Below the pieces are notes generated by a model that saw only the letters and a program-made list of their open reading frames with translations, was not told the origin of the DNA and searched no databases. Shown here piece after piece: positions 28,528 through 38,058 of a stretch of DNA of 64,000 nucleotides. Position numbers and translations under genes: made by a program. Origin of the DNA: Flavobacteriaceae bacterium (GTDB lineage: Bacteria; Bacteroidota; Bacteroidia; Flavobacteriales; Flavobacteriaceae); assembly GCA_024763245.1 (NCBI GenBank), contig JANTFW010000001.1, positions 29,888 through 93,887 on the forward strand, read 5' to 3'. The stretch's first letter is position 1, and the number at the start of each line of letters is the position of its first letter.

Positions 28528-28578
28528 CAAAATTGTGGCACAAAAATACTACATTTGCACCAATAAACCATACATCCC

Positions 28579-29622
28579 TTGATACAAGCTTCGTATAAAA
28601 AATACCAACTGCATTTCAAAAAACCCGGTGGAACTTCTCGTGGTGTGCTTTACGATAAAGTAACCTATTTTATCATGCTTACCCAAGATACTGCCTTTGG
28701 TATTGGGGAATGTGCGCTTTTTAAAGGATTGAGTTATGACGATACTCCTTTTTATGAGTCTAAGCTGGCTTGGGTTTGCGACAACATCAATTTAGGTCTT
28801 GAAAAACTAAGTCTCTCTTTACAAAAATTTCCCTCTATACGCTTTGGCTTAGAGCAAGCTTTTATCTCATTAAATTCCACTAACCCATTTGAATTATTTC
28901 CTTCTAAATTTACGAAAGGAACGGATAGAATTCCTATAAATGGACTTATTTGGATGGGTGATCCAGAGTATATGCAGCAACAAATTAAAGAAAAATTACA
29001 ATCCGGTTTTACGACTATTAAACTAAAAATTGGAGCTATTGACTTTGATACGGAATTCGAATTATTACAAAATATCCGCAACGAATACACCCCTAATGAA
29101 ATAGAGTTAAGAGTTGATGCTAATGGTGCTTTTACCCCTAAAAATGCGTTGGAAAAGCTCAAACGATTATCTGATTTACACATACACTCGATAGAACAAC
29201 CCATAAAAGCAGGTCAATGGGATTCTTTAGCTGAACTCTGTTCTAAAACACCTTTGCCTATTGCATTAGATGAGGAGTTAATTGGGGTTTTTGAAAACAA
29301 ACAAAAATTACTAAAACATATTAATCCACAGTATATAATTTTAAAGCCCAGTCTTGTTGGAGGCATAAAGGCTAGTAACCAATGGATTGAAATAGCCAAA
29401 AAAATGCATATGGGTTGGTGGATTACATCGGCATTAGAAAGCAATATTGGCCTTAATGCTATTGCACAATATACCTATCAATTAGGGATTAAAATACCCC
29501 AGGGTTTAGGGACAGGAAGCCTCTTTACTAATAACTTTAGTAGTCCATTAATGGTAAAAGGCGGGTACTTATACTATAACAAACCCGATCTTTGGGATCT
29601 TTCAAAAATCAACACATTATGA
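28579..29622 (+). CDS. menC: o-succinylbenzoate synthase
   Basis: 347 aa, enolase superfamily. It dehydrates SHCHC to o-succinylbenzoate in menaquinone synthesis. Catalytic and Mg residues are in TIKLKIG, RVDANGAF, SIEQP, ALDEEL and YIILKPSLVGG. Initiation appears to be at TTG (28579), since no earlier ATG exists before the conserved YKKYQLHFKKPGGTSRG. A TACATTTG box at 28550-28557 leaves only a short leader. It overlaps the CPBP gene by four bases (ATGA). Confidence 0.93.
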   Translation: MIQASYKKYQLHFKKPGGTSRGVLYDKVTYFIMLTQDTAFGIGECALFKGLSYDDTPFYESKLAWVCDNINLGLEKLSLSLQKFPSIRFGLEQAFISLNSTNPFELFPSKFTKGTDRIPINGLIWMGDPEYMQQQIKEKLQSGFTTIKLKIGAIDFDTEFELLQNIRNEYTPNEIELRVDANGAFTPKNALEKLKRLSDLHIHSIEQPIKAGQWDSLAELCSKTPLPIALDEELIGVFENKQKLLKHINPQYIILKPSLVGGIKASNQWIEIAKKMHMGWWITSALESNIGLNAIAQYTYQLGIKIPQGLGTGSLFTNNFSSPLMVKGGYLYYNKPDLWDLSKINTL

Positions 29623-30593
29623 GTTTTATAGAACAAGCCTACAAAGGAGAAAATGAGGGATGGCGCTATTTGTTAAGTTTTATAGCTATACTCATAGGAT
29701 GGTTGGTCCTGGGAAGTCTTCCTATACTTATTGCAGCCGTTATATTATCTCCAAACGAAGGGGCTTATCAAAATGTACTTGCTGCAATTTCTCAAGGTAA
29801 AGATATTAATGCCAATCTGTATTTGGTGTTGATGATTAGCTCTTTTGCCATAGGGATGCTTGCCTTGTTTTTGGCCATACGATGGATTCATCAAAGACAC
29901 ATACCCAGTCTCTTTACCTCTAGAAAAAAATTTGATTGGAAGCGTTTGTTTTTTGCATTTTGGGTCTGGTTTCTTATAGCAATAAGTCTTATAGCATTAG
30001 ACTATTACCTTCACCCTAAGGATTATATTTGGAATTATAAACCTTTTCCATTCTTAGTACTTGTGCTTATTTCTTTAATCCTTTTGCCTATTCAAACTAG
30101 TTTTGAGGAAGTTTTTTTTAGGGGCTACTTAATGCAAGGTGTCGGAATTTTATTCCGTAATAAATGGTTGCCATTTATCTTTACTTCCATCGTGTTTGGC
30201 CTATTACATGCCGCCAATCCCGAAGTGGAAAAACTAGGACCCATTGTAATGATTTACTATATAGGAACCGGATTTCTATTTGGAATTACTACTCTGGTGG
30301 ATGAAGGATTGGAACTCAGCTTGGGAATGCACGCGGCTAATAACATTGTTGCAGCTGTTCTCGTTACCTCTAATTGGACTGTATTTCAAACAGATGCGCT
30401 ATTAATTGACAATACAGAGCCAAATTTGGGTCTGGAAATGTACCTTCCTGTCTTTGTGATTTATCCTATTTTATTGTATATCTTTTCTAAAAAATATCAA
30501 TGGAACAACTGGAAAGAAAAATTATTTGGCACGGTTAGACCCACTACTTTTCCACCGGAAGATAAATCTCCGTTTCCCAATCAGCAGGGTTAG
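29619..30593 (+). CDS. CPBP family intramembrane metalloprotease
   Basis: 324 aa from the ATG at 29619 that overlaps the menC stop. The frame opens further upstream, but the ATGA overlap is the natural start. Multi-pass membrane protein (about seven or eight helices). The CAAX protease/bacteriocin-processing motifs are EEVFFRGYLMQ near 169-179 and FGLLHA near 198-203. Substrate unknown; related proteins cut anti-sigma factors, prenylated proteins or bacteriocins. Its 3' end overlaps the opposing SRPBCC gene by 50 bp. Confidence 0.87.
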   Translation: MSFIEQAYKGENEGWRYLLSFIAILIGWLVLGSLPILIAAVILSPNEGAYQNVLAAISQGKDINANLYLVLMISSFAIGMLALFLAIRWIHQRHIPSLFTSRKKFDWKRLFFAFWVWFLIAISLIALDYYLHPKDYIWNYKPFPFLVLVLISLILLPIQTSFEEVFFRGYLMQGVGILFRNKWLPFIFTSIVFGLLHAANPEVEKLGPIVMIYYIGTGFLFGITTLVDEGLELSLGMHAANNIVAAVLVTSNWTVFQTDALLIDNTEPNLGLEMYLPVFVIYPILLYIFSKKYQWNNWKEKLFGTVRPTTFPPEDKSPFPNQQG

Positions 30594-31560
30594 CGGAATC
30601 TGTATGTCCCTTGGTGTACACTTCAAATGGCATTCCTTTTTCAGCAATTTCAACTCCGGCTTTTTTAGCAAACTCAAAAGCTTTTTTCCAAGCCTCTTCC
30701 GAATATTTGTAAGATCCTGTTAAAGTGGTTTTATAATAAGTGCCTGGTTCCATATACGCTAAAGCAATATCTCCATCAGGATTTACCCGTTCTTTTACAG
30801 GAATACAGCACGCAAATTCTGCTTGTTTAGCATGTTCATCGTATTTTTGATATAGGGTAAAAGGAGCACCGGCACGAGGATATTGTTTTTGAATAGCATA
30901 AATCAATACTTTTGGTAACATTTCGTCCATTTTGGAACCAATCTCATCAAAACTACAGGCAGTGGCTACATACACGTAATATCCTCCTGAATATTCTACA
31001 AGTCCTTTATCTAAAATACTGTATTTATCCATTTGTTGGTGTACATAGGTATCTATGTTGTTGAGTCCGTCTTCCAACATTTTTCCAAGAACTTTTTCAG
31101 CACCTCCCATAGCCGTAAAATAGGCCTTTCCCATAAAGCCAAGATCTCCTTTCATTCCCCAAGTGACTGCTGTTCCCTCATCTTTTGTATTGAATTTCCA
31201 ATAAATATCTGATTCGTCTCTTTGGTCAAAGAATATTTTTTGGTCAATAGAAACATTATCTTCTAAAGTTATGGTTTTCATACTACCGCCACCGTCATGG
31301 TCACTAGTCCAAGAATAGCCTGCGCCTTCTCCAGAAGTTATATCCGGATAGTTCACTACAATAGTCGAATCCATTGCTTTCCAAGGGCCCCATTCTTCCC
31401 AAGTTTTATATTCATTTATCACGGTAAAGAGTACTGAAGCAGGTGCTTTAATAATTTTAGTTCTATGTACATCATAGTGACTGGGTCTGGTGGCTATAAA
31501 AATAGCTAAAACAATGAATAGCAAGGCTAAAACAATAAGAATATTTTTAAAAATTTTCAT
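30544..31560 (-). CDS. SRPBCC / GyrI-like two-domain membrane-anchored protein
   Basis: 338 aa. One N-terminal membrane anchor (ILIVLALLFIVLAIFIA), then an SRPBCC (START-like) domain (about residues 30-180, IIKAPASVLFTVINEYKTWEEW) and a C-terminal GyrI-like/AraC effector-binding domain (about 190-338). Both are hydrophobic-ligand cavities. No DNA-binding helix-turn-helix is present, so it is not a transcription factor itself. Its ligand is unknown. A TATATTTG box is at 31585-31592 (minus). Confidence 0.82.
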   Translation of the reverse strand: MKIFKNILIVLALLFIVLAIFIATRPSHYDVHRTKIIKAPASVLFTVINEYKTWEEWGPWKAMDSTIVVNYPDITSGEGAGYSWTSDHDGGGSMKTITLEDNVSIDQKIFFDQRDESDIYWKFNTKDEGTAVTWGMKGDLGFMGKAYFTAMGGAEKVLGKMLEDGLNNIDTYVHQQMDKYSILDKGLVEYSGGYYVYVATACSFDEIGSKMDEMLPKVLIYAIQKQYPRAGAPFTLYQKYDEHAKQAEFACCIPVKERVNPDGDIALAYMEPGTYYKTTLTGSYKYSEEAWKKAFEFAKKAGVEIAEKGMPFEVYTKGHTDSANPADWETEIYLPVEK

Positions 31561-31593
31561 ACGAATTCTAGATTAATTAGATAACAAATATAC

Positions 31594-31624
31594 TAAAAAA
31601 AGAGCAGGTCAATTGACCTGCTCT
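31594..31624 (-). terminator. Intrinsic terminator after the M43 protease
   Basis: A perfect 24-nt palindrome AGAGCAGGTCAA/TTGACCTGCTCT at 31601-31624, followed on the minus strand by seven T. Confidence 0.93.
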
Positions 31625-31648
31625 AATTATAATTATACTAACTAATTC

Positions 31649-34081
31649 TTATTTGATAATAAGTTGTTGTACACCTATTTGATTTCCTTTGGTAACTTTA
31701 AGTAGATAAATTCCTGTATTAATAGCTGAATAGTCAAGATTTGTATTTACAGACGTACCGTTTGAATTAATTTGCGAACTACGCAACAAACGACCTCTGG
31801 TATCGTAAAGCTCAACTTGTAAATTACTATTATTATCTGACTCTAGTTCCAAATGGAAAAGTCCATCAGAGGGATTTGGATACAAGGTAAAGGAATTAAA
31901 CATATTCTCATGAACAGCTGCCGTATTATTAATGATATTTACACTGTAGTCTTCCGTTTCACCCCATCCTGTTAAGTGGTCCTCATTACAAGCTCCTTGG
32001 CCAACTCCATCAGTTGCATCTTCATATTCAATTAATACTCTCATTAATGTAGAGCCACTTGCAGCCGTAGCCGGAACCAAGACATCTGCAGATAAAACAC
32101 CGGCTGTAACATTGGCTATATTGCCCAAATCAATACGTTCGGTTGCATTATCGAAAACAAAATCACGATTCCAATCGATAAAGGCAAAACAATGATCTAA
32201 ATAATTTCCTGCAGTATTAATCGTGACAGATAAAGTATAGGTTGAGTTAGCCTCAATATCCGTACTAATACCCGTATAATCTTCATAACCATCGGCATTT
32301 TCATCACCTGAATCGTTATCGATGGTGTTAAAGCTAACATTCAATATATATTCACTACCCGATTCTGTATAAGTAGACGTACAATAGTCAGGGTTAGCCG
32401 TAGTAAAGCTAAATGTTCCTGAATAAGAAGACGCACCACAAGAATTGTTGGATTGCACTCTCCAATAGTAGGTTGTTGTGGGTGATAAAGCCGGAGAAAC
32501 TGTATACGAATTTGTGCCGGAAACCGTATTGACAACAAGGGTGTTGAAATTTACATCGGTAGCCACTTGAACATTATAATTCAAGGCATTGGTATCAGCT
32601 GTCCACGACAAGGTAGGAGCGAGAGGAATATCTGTTGCTGCATTAGCAGGAGTTTGCAAACTAACCGTATTGGCTCCTGTAGAAAATACAGATAAGGTAG
32701 CATCAATGGTTTTAGTTAAAGAGGTTCCTGTACCTGTTATAGTAATAACGTGATCTCCCTGCATAGCACTTGTAATACCCGATACTGTCATTTGAACTGT
32801 TGTAGCCGTAGAAGCAGAAGACGGATTAAAAGAAACACTAGTACCGGAAGGATTACCACTAGCAGAGAATGTAACGGTCTCGGCAAAACCACCAACAGGC
32901 TCATAGTTAAAACTAATTATCCCATTATCGGGAGCACAAGTTCCTGTTGGGTCTCCGTTTAACTCCATATTAAATCCTGAACAAACAGAAGAAGTCACCA
33001 ATTCTACCCTTCTAGGAGAGTTTTGCATCACTATCAAAATTCTATCTTTTTGATCTTTTGTAAAAATATTCATACAATCATCATCCGTATAGTCCATATA
33101 ATTCTCTATCATATCAACATCACCCCCGGCACAAGAATCCGTTCCGGTAGGGCATCCATAATTAGCATCTCCCGAATTTGGTGTATCATCACAATAATCA
33201 TCCACAGAGCAATCACCGTCACCCCAAGTATGGCGAAGACCTAAAAAGTGACCTACTTCGTGTGTCATAGTTCTACCATATTGATAGGTATTATTCATTA
33301 TAAAAGTACCATCATCATGATCCATCGATCCAAAAGCATTATAATTAGCCACAACACCATCGGTATTGGCATTACCATTATTAGCATTTAGCCCGGGCAA
33401 ACCGGAATTATTAGGAAATTGAGCATAGCCTAACAAAGTAGTATCAGAAAAATTAACGGTCCACATATTCATATACTTAGTAGGATCCCATATAGTATTC
33501 GGTTTTACCGTACTATTAATAGCTGTAGTACTCCAAGAACTCTGTCCTAGGTTTTGTCTATCAATACCGTTAGTGGGATTTCCATTAGGATCTGTACTGG
33601 CTAAACAGAATTCTATTTCTACATCTGCTCCATCAGGATGCGTATTGTAACCTCTGGAACCCAACAATCTTCTGTAATCCTCATTCATAACTGTAATTTG
33701 AGACATCGCTTGTGCATCCGTAATATTAGGTGCCGTTCCAATGGGCTCTCCATTATGGATAATATGAATCACAACCGGAATGGTAATAACATCTGTAGTA
33801 TTTGTAGGGTTCGCTGCTCTTTGCGCTCTTAATTCTTGAATTTTTTGGCTCATCCAAGATTCAAATTGGTCTTCTGTCCCTATTTCAGGATGTTGTTGTC
33901 TTAAGGCTTGGTTATATTCAACTGTGGCACATTTCACATAACCGCTTTCTTCAAAAAAAGCTCTGCTAGCTTGATTGTATTCCATGTGGAATCCATTAGT
34001 AACCGGCCTTTTTTGTGCTTGTAACTGAATCGAAACGAGTGCAACAAGCAAAACTAAAAATCTAAATGTAATTTTTTGCAT
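31649..34081 (-). CDS. Secreted pappalysin-like M43 metalloprotease with T9SS sorting domain
   Basis: 810 aa. Signal peptide (residues 1-22), pro-region, then an M43 catalytic domain with HEVGHFLGLRH (about 276-286) and the Met-turn ENYMDYTDDD. Then come beta-sandwich parts, a fibronectin III domain (ATDIPLAPTLSWTAD...TTTYYWRVQSNN), a GEVED-type domain (YCTSTYTESGSEYI ... CFAFIDWNRDFVF) and a C-terminal type A sorting domain (SFTLYPNPSDGLFHLEL ... GIYLLKVTKG). It should be exported through Sec and T9SS and stay on the surface or be released. A promoter and a terminator frame it as a single gene. Confidence 0.93.
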   Translation of the reverse strand: MQKITFRFLVLLVALVSIQLQAQKRPVTNGFHMEYNQASRAFFEESGYVKCATVEYNQALRQQHPEIGTEDQFESWMSQKIQELRAQRAANPTNTTDVITIPVVIHIIHNGEPIGTAPNITDAQAMSQITVMNEDYRRLLGSRGYNTHPDGADVEIEFCLASTDPNGNPTNGIDRQNLGQSSWSTTAINSTVKPNTIWDPTKYMNMWTVNFSDTTLLGYAQFPNNSGLPGLNANNGNANTDGVVANYNAFGSMDHDDGTFIMNNTYQYGRTMTHEVGHFLGLRHTWGDGDCSVDDYCDDTPNSGDANYGCPTGTDSCAGGDVDMIENYMDYTDDDCMNIFTKDQKDRILIVMQNSPRRVELVTSSVCSGFNMELNGDPTGTCAPDNGIISFNYEPVGGFAETVTFSASGNPSGTSVSFNPSSASTATTVQMTVSGITSAMQGDHVITITGTGTSLTKTIDATLSVFSTGANTVSLQTPANAATDIPLAPTLSWTADTNALNYNVQVATDVNFNTLVVNTVSGTNSYTVSPALSPTTTYYWRVQSNNSCGASSYSGTFSFTTANPDYCTSTYTESGSEYILNVSFNTIDNDSGDENADGYEDYTGISTDIEANSTYTLSVTINTAGNYLDHCFAFIDWNRDFVFDNATERIDLGNIANVTAGVLSADVLVPATAASGSTLMRVLIEYEDATDGVGQGACNEDHLTGWGETEDYSVNIINNTAAVHENMFNSFTLYPNPSDGLFHLELESDNNSNLQVELYDTRGRLLRSSQINSNGTSVNTNLDYSAINTGIYLLKVTKGNQIGVQQLIIK

Positions 34082-34121
34082 ACTATTATTATTTATTGGA
34101 GTATAATAATTAAATTATGAG

Positions 34122-34152
34122 CGAAAGTAGCTTTTTTGTAGTAAAACTACAA
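34122..34152 (-). promoter_or_regulatory. Promoter of the M43 protease gene
   Basis: Reading the minus strand: TTG at 34150-34152, 20-nt spacer, TACTTTCG at 34122-34129, about 41 nt before the ATG. Confidence 0.5.
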
Positions 34153-34213
34153 GGGATTACTAGTTTTTTTAATAAAAAAAGACTTTATCTTTACTCTTTT
34201 TAAATGGTAACGT

Positions 34214-34924
34214 ATGAATATTATTATTTTTGGGGCTAGTTCGGGTATTGGCAAAGAGCTAACTAAACTGTATGTAGAAAACATGCATACACTAATTATT
34301 ACCGGAAGAAGGCTAGAAAAACTTCAAGAGGTTAAGCAGATCAATCCGGAAAAAATCTCCATATACCAACACGATGTAAGAGATCTTGATTCCTCTGATG
34401 TTTTGTTTAACACCATACGCTCTACTTTTAAAACCATAGATCTTATCATTTATAGCTCAGGAGTTGGAGATGCAAACTACCAATTAGATTGGAATAAAGA
34501 GCTCCCCACACTTGAAACAAACGTGTTAGGGGCCACCAAAATATTTGGTTTGGCCTACAACTTATTTCACAAACAAGGTTATGGTCATTTAGTAGCTATC
34601 TCATCTATTGCTGCAATTAGAGGGAATAGACATGTTCCGGCCTATTTTGCCTCTAAAGCTTTTCAAAAAAATTATTTAGAATCGCTTTGGCTTAAAGGGA
34701 AACGAAGCAAATCTGATATTATAGTTACCGATATTATTCCCGGATATGTAGATACAGCAATGGCTCAAGGGCAAACTTTTTGGATGGCAGATACGCAAAA
34801 AGCATCAAAACAAATCTATCTTGCCATTCAGAAAAAAAAGAAGCGAGCTTATATTACTAAACGATGGCGATTGATTGCTATCTTGTTGCGTATTGCTCCG
34901 GCTCAACTACTCTTAAAAATGTAA
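34214..34924 (+). CDS. Short-chain dehydrogenase/reductase
   Basis: 236 aa classical SDR. NAD(P)-binding GASSGIGKEL is at residues 8-17, the active-site Ser is in AISSIAAI, and the catalytic YxxxK is in YFASKAFQKN. A basic residue pair after strand 2 (TGRRLEK) favours NADP. The C-terminus has a short hydrophobic end (AILLRIAPAQLLL) that may touch the membrane. Substrate unknown. Eight bp separate it from the MazG-like gene. Confidence 0.88.
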   Translation: MNIIIFGASSGIGKELTKLYVENMHTLIITGRRLEKLQEVKQINPEKISIYQHDVRDLDSSDVLFNTIRSTFKTIDLIIYSSGVGDANYQLDWNKELPTLETNVLGATKIFGLAYNLFHKQGYGHLVAISSIAAIRGNRHVPAYFASKAFQKNYLESLWLKGKRSKSDIIVTDIIPGYVDTAMAQGQTFWMADTQKASKQIYLAIQKKKKRAYITKRWRLIAILLRIAPAQLLLKM

Positions 34925-34931
34925 TTTTATT

Positions 34932-35318
34932 ATGAAAAAACAACTAAATGCTGTGGCTCTATTCCACAAGACTTATGGTTTGGCTATTCGGCATAAACCC
35001 ACGATTGATATCCCTACAGAACAATCCTTATTACGTTATAAATTAATGAACGAAGAAAATAAAGAATATTTAGATGCAATCAAAAATAAGGATCTGGTTG
35101 AAGTTGCAGACGCCTTAGGGGATATGTTATATATTTTGTGTGGGACGATTTTAGACCACGGTTTGCAATATAAAATTGAGGAGGTTTTTGACGAAATACA
35201 AAGAAGCAATATGAGTAAATTAGGAGCAGATGGCAAACCTATTTACCGAGAAGACGGAAAAGTACTGAAAGGCCCCAACTATAGCAAACCTAACCTTAAA
35301 GCAATCCTAAAAAAATAA
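34932..35318 (+). CDS. MazG-like nucleotide pyrophosphohydrolase
   Basis: 128 aa. All-alpha NTP pyrophosphohydrolase fold; the metal-binding acidic residues are in NEENKEYLDAIKNKD and EVADALGDMLYIL (ExxE...D pattern). Such enzymes clear modified or unwanted (d)NTPs. Length fits stand-alone HisE/MazG-like proteins; the his operon is not nearby, so house-cleaning is more likely than histidine synthesis. Probably co-transcribed with the SDR gene. Confidence 0.85.
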   Translation: MKKQLNAVALFHKTYGLAIRHKPTIDIPTEQSLLRYKLMNEENKEYLDAIKNKDLVEVADALGDMLYILCGTILDHGLQYKIEEVFDEIQRSNMSKLGADGKPIYREDGKVLKGPNYSKPNLKAILKK

Positions 35319-35350
35319 GACTATCCAGGAACAGGAATAGTCTTATTTAT
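35308..35350 (-). terminator. Intrinsic terminator after ilvE, overlapping the mazG-like 3' end
   Basis: 12-bp stem AAATAAGACTAT/ATAGTCTTATTT with a T run on the minus strand (A-run 35308-35314). The opposite gene's stop codon lies within it. Confidence 0.85.
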
Positions 35351-35380
35351 ATGAGTAATTTTACTAACTAACACTATTTG

Positions 35381-36463
35381 TTAATAGTTGTCTGCATTTA
35401 CTTTATAACGCCATCCAAAAGGATCTTCCTCTCTATTGTATTGAATATCCGTAATTCGTTTTTTAAAGAAAGTTGCGTATGAATCTTTTGGTTTTTCTAA
35501 AGGATAATCAATTCCGTCATAAGAAAAACTCTTGACCGGACTAATAACAACCGCAGTTCCAGCACCAAATATTTCTTTTAAACTTCCATCTTTTGCGGCA
35601 GCCACAAGTTCTTTAACCGTTATTCTACGTACTTCAACCGGAATATTTTCGTGCTCAGCCACTGCAATAACGCTTTTTCGGGTTACCCCATCAAGGATTC
35701 TATCACTTGTAGGTGCAGTAATTAATGTATCATTAATTCTAAAAAACACGTTCATAGTACCCGCTTCTTCCAAATATTGATGGGTAGTGTCATCCGTCCA
35801 AATAACTTGTTGATAGCCTTTTTCCTTGGCTAGATTCGTAGGATAAAATTGACCGGCATAATTTCCTGCTGCTTTTGCAGCACCTACACCACCATCGGCA
35901 GCTCTACTATAATGCTCCGCAATAACAACACTAACATCACTTCTAAAATAACTTTTGACCGGAGATAAAATCACCATAAATTTATACTGATTAGAGGGTG
36001 AAGCTAATATTTCCGGCTGTGTAGCAAAAATAAACGGTCGGATATACACCACATTTCCATCTCCTTTTTTTATCCATTCTTTATCTAAGACTAATAATCT
36101 GTTTAAGGCCTCAAAAAACCATTCTTTTGGAAATTCGGGAATGGCTAAACGTTTGGCGGATTTATTGATTCGAACTTGGTTTTGATCCGGTCTAAACATC
36201 CATACTTGACCCTCATCATCTTTATACGCTTTCATGCCTTCAAAAACGGCTTGTCCATAATGAAATACTTTTAATGAAGGCTCAACCATTATAGGTTGGT
36301 AAGGTCTTATGGTAGGATTCTTCCATTCACCATCTATATAATCACACTCAAACATATGATCAGTGAATACGGTCCCAAAGGTCAACGTTTCAAAATCAAC
36401 GGTAGAAACACGGGATTTTTTTACTTTTTCGATAACAAATTGGGTAGAAATATCTGTGCTCAT
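35381..36463 (-). CDS. ilvE: Branched-chain amino acid aminotransferase
   Basis: 360 aa from the ATG at 36463. The frame opens 15 codons earlier, but that part would overlap the promoter. Class IV PLP fold: VFEGMKAYK near residue 74, VYIRPFIFATQPEI, the PLP-lysine region GVGAAKAAGNYAG, and the phosphate-binding GVTRKSVIAVAE. It makes or degrades Leu, Ile and Val with 2-oxoglutarate. Transcribed alone, with a good promoter and a terminator. Confidence 0.95.
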   Translation of the reverse strand: MSTDISTQFVIEKVKKSRVSTVDFETLTFGTVFTDHMFECDYIDGEWKNPTIRPYQPIMVEPSLKVFHYGQAVFEGMKAYKDDEGQVWMFRPDQNQVRINKSAKRLAIPEFPKEWFFEALNRLLVLDKEWIKKGDGNVVYIRPFIFATQPEILASPSNQYKFMVILSPVKSYFRSDVSVVIAEHYSRAADGGVGAAKAAGNYAGQFYPTNLAKEKGYQQVIWTDDTTHQYLEEAGTMNVFFRINDTLITAPTSDRILDGVTRKSVIAVAEHENIPVEVRRITVKELVAAAKDGSLKEIFGAGTAVVISPVKSFSYDGIDYPLEKPKDSYATFFKKRITDIQYNREEDPFGWRYKVNADNY

Positions 36464-36485
36464 AATAATAACTTTTTTAGTATTG

Positions 36486-36516
36486 CGAAGGTACAAAAAA
36501 ATGCACAAATTATCAA
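36486..36516 (-). promoter_or_regulatory. Promoter of ilvE
   Basis: Minus strand: TTG at 36514-36516, 20-nt spacer, TACCTTCG at 36486-36493, about 23 nt before the ATG at 36463. It supports the shorter protein start. The rest of the 36517-36720 gap shows only a -7 like TACATTTG for mnmD at 36691-36698. Confidence 0.55.
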
Positions 36517-36720
36517 TAACATAATAATTAGCAACTACTTACTCCATTTTTAATATACTTCTTACAAATAACACGCGATTTTTACATATTCAATATAAAT
36601 TATCCATTTTTGTTATGGATATTACAACACGTCTTAATCCTCTTGTAACCTAGATTTAACACTCAAAAAGACTTTTTAAAAAACTATGACTACATTTGAA
36701 GCCTTACACTGTTATTACAT

Positions 36721-37392
36721 ATGCTAACAAGACAATTAATTATAACTGATGATGGTTCTACAAGTTTACAAATTCCGGAATGGAATGAACAATACCATTC
36801 CACACACGGTGCTATACAAGAAGCCAAACACGTCTTTATCAAAAATGGATTTTATGCTATCAAAAAGTCCAAAATCAGTATACTTGAGATTGGTTTAGGA
36901 ACGGGTTTAAACTGTTTTATAACGTTTCTTGAAGCAATAAAACATGATATTCGGATTTCTTATTATGGCATAGAAGCCTATCCTATCACAACAGAAGAAA
37001 TAGAGCAACTCAACTACGTGGAACAATTAAAGGCTACTAAATATCGCGCTATTTTTGATAAAATTCACACTTCCGGATGGAATGAGAAAATCGCCTTATC
37101 AAACCATTTTGATTTGGTAAAACAGCGTATTAAATTCCAAGCCATTACATATAAAAAAAGTATTGATTTGATTTACTATGATGCCTTTGGCCCTAGAGTT
37201 CAACCCGAATTATGGACAGAAGACCTCTTCAGTATAATGTATGATGCATTGCGAGCCAACGGTTTATTAGTTACCTATTCCGCTAAAGGAAGTGTACGAA
37301 GAGCCCTACAAAAAGTGGGCTTTACGATAGAAAGACTTGCCGGACCACCGGGTAAAAGAGAAATGTTACGTGCTATAAAAAAAGACATTTAG
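36721..37392 (+). CDS. mnmD: tRNA 5-(aminomethyl)-2-thiouridine methyltransferase MnmD
   Basis: 223 aa. SAM-binding ILEIGLGTGLNCF near residue 56, and the family motif YYDAFGPRVQPELW near 156. The start DGSTSLQIPEWNEQYHS is typical. It performs the last methylation of the wobble uridine (mnm5s2U34) as a stand-alone MnmD; the oxidase half (MnmC1) found fused in E. coli is absent. Followed by DUF4230. Confidence 0.9.
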   Translation: MLTRQLIITDDGSTSLQIPEWNEQYHSTHGAIQEAKHVFIKNGFYAIKKSKISILEIGLGTGLNCFITFLEAIKHDIRISYYGIEAYPITTEEIEQLNYVEQLKATKYRAIFDKIHTSGWNEKIALSNHFDLVKQRIKFQAITYKKSIDLIYYDAFGPRVQPELWTEDLFSIMYDALRANGLLVTYSAKGSVRRALQKVGFTIERLAGPPGKREMLRAIKKDI

Positions 37393-37449
37393 TCACTACT
37401 CATTGAGAAATCTGAGTATCTTTGTGCATAATATTTAGTGTATAACTGT

Positions 37450-38058
37450 ATGGATTTTATCTATGGATTACTTCTCGGTGCTCTTGTTGTGGGGGCTGTA
37501 CTTTACTTTTCCCGCTCTTTTTTTACTAAGAACAAAACACAAGAACAATCCATCATTTTGTTAGAAAAAATACGTAATGTATCCAAACTCATCACTGTGG
37601 AAAGTGATTTCTCTGAAATTTTGCATTATTCCGATGCAAAAAACATCTTATTAAATCTACTCTCCAGCCACAAAAAAGCCATTGTTTTAGCCAATTCTAA
37701 AGTAATGGTAGGTTTTGATATGAAACAAATGCGTATTCAACCTGATCCCAACAGGAAACTCTTAACCATTACACATTTTCCCGAGCCTCAAGTACTTAGC
37801 ATTGAAACTGATGTTGAATATTACGATGTAAGCAATGGGCTATTCAATAAGTTCGCCGCAAAAGATTTAACACAACTCAATAAAAAGGTTCGTGAAAATA
37901 TTGAAAATAAAATTCCGCATAGTGGAGTCTTAGAAACGGCACATCAAAAAGCATTGGAAACTGTAGGGATGATTGAACAAATTGTCGATACTTTTGGATG
38001 GAAACTATCTTATAGCGAGTTAGAATTACCTACTTCTAAAAAAATTACCAATGGATAA
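37450..38058 (+). CDS. DUF4230 membrane-anchored protein
   Basis: 202 aa from the ATG at 37450; an upstream GTG at 37438 is possible but adds only four residues. One N-terminal membrane span (FIYGLLLGALVVGAVLYF). The soluble part (about 35-190) matches the DUF4230 pattern with LANSKVMVGFDMKQM and FPEPQVLSIETDVEYYDVSNGLFN. Function not known. A TATCTTTG box lies at 37417-37424. It overlaps the next small gene by eight bases. Confidence 0.82.
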   Translation: MDFIYGLLLGALVVGAVLYFSRSFFTKNKTQEQSIILLEKIRNVSKLITVESDFSEILHYSDAKNILLNLLSSHKKAIVLANSKVMVGFDMKQMRIQPDPNRKLLTITHFPEPQVLSIETDVEYYDVSNGLFNKFAAKDLTQLNKKVRENIENKIPHSGVLETAHQKALETVGMIEQIVDTFGWKLSYSELELPTSKKITNG

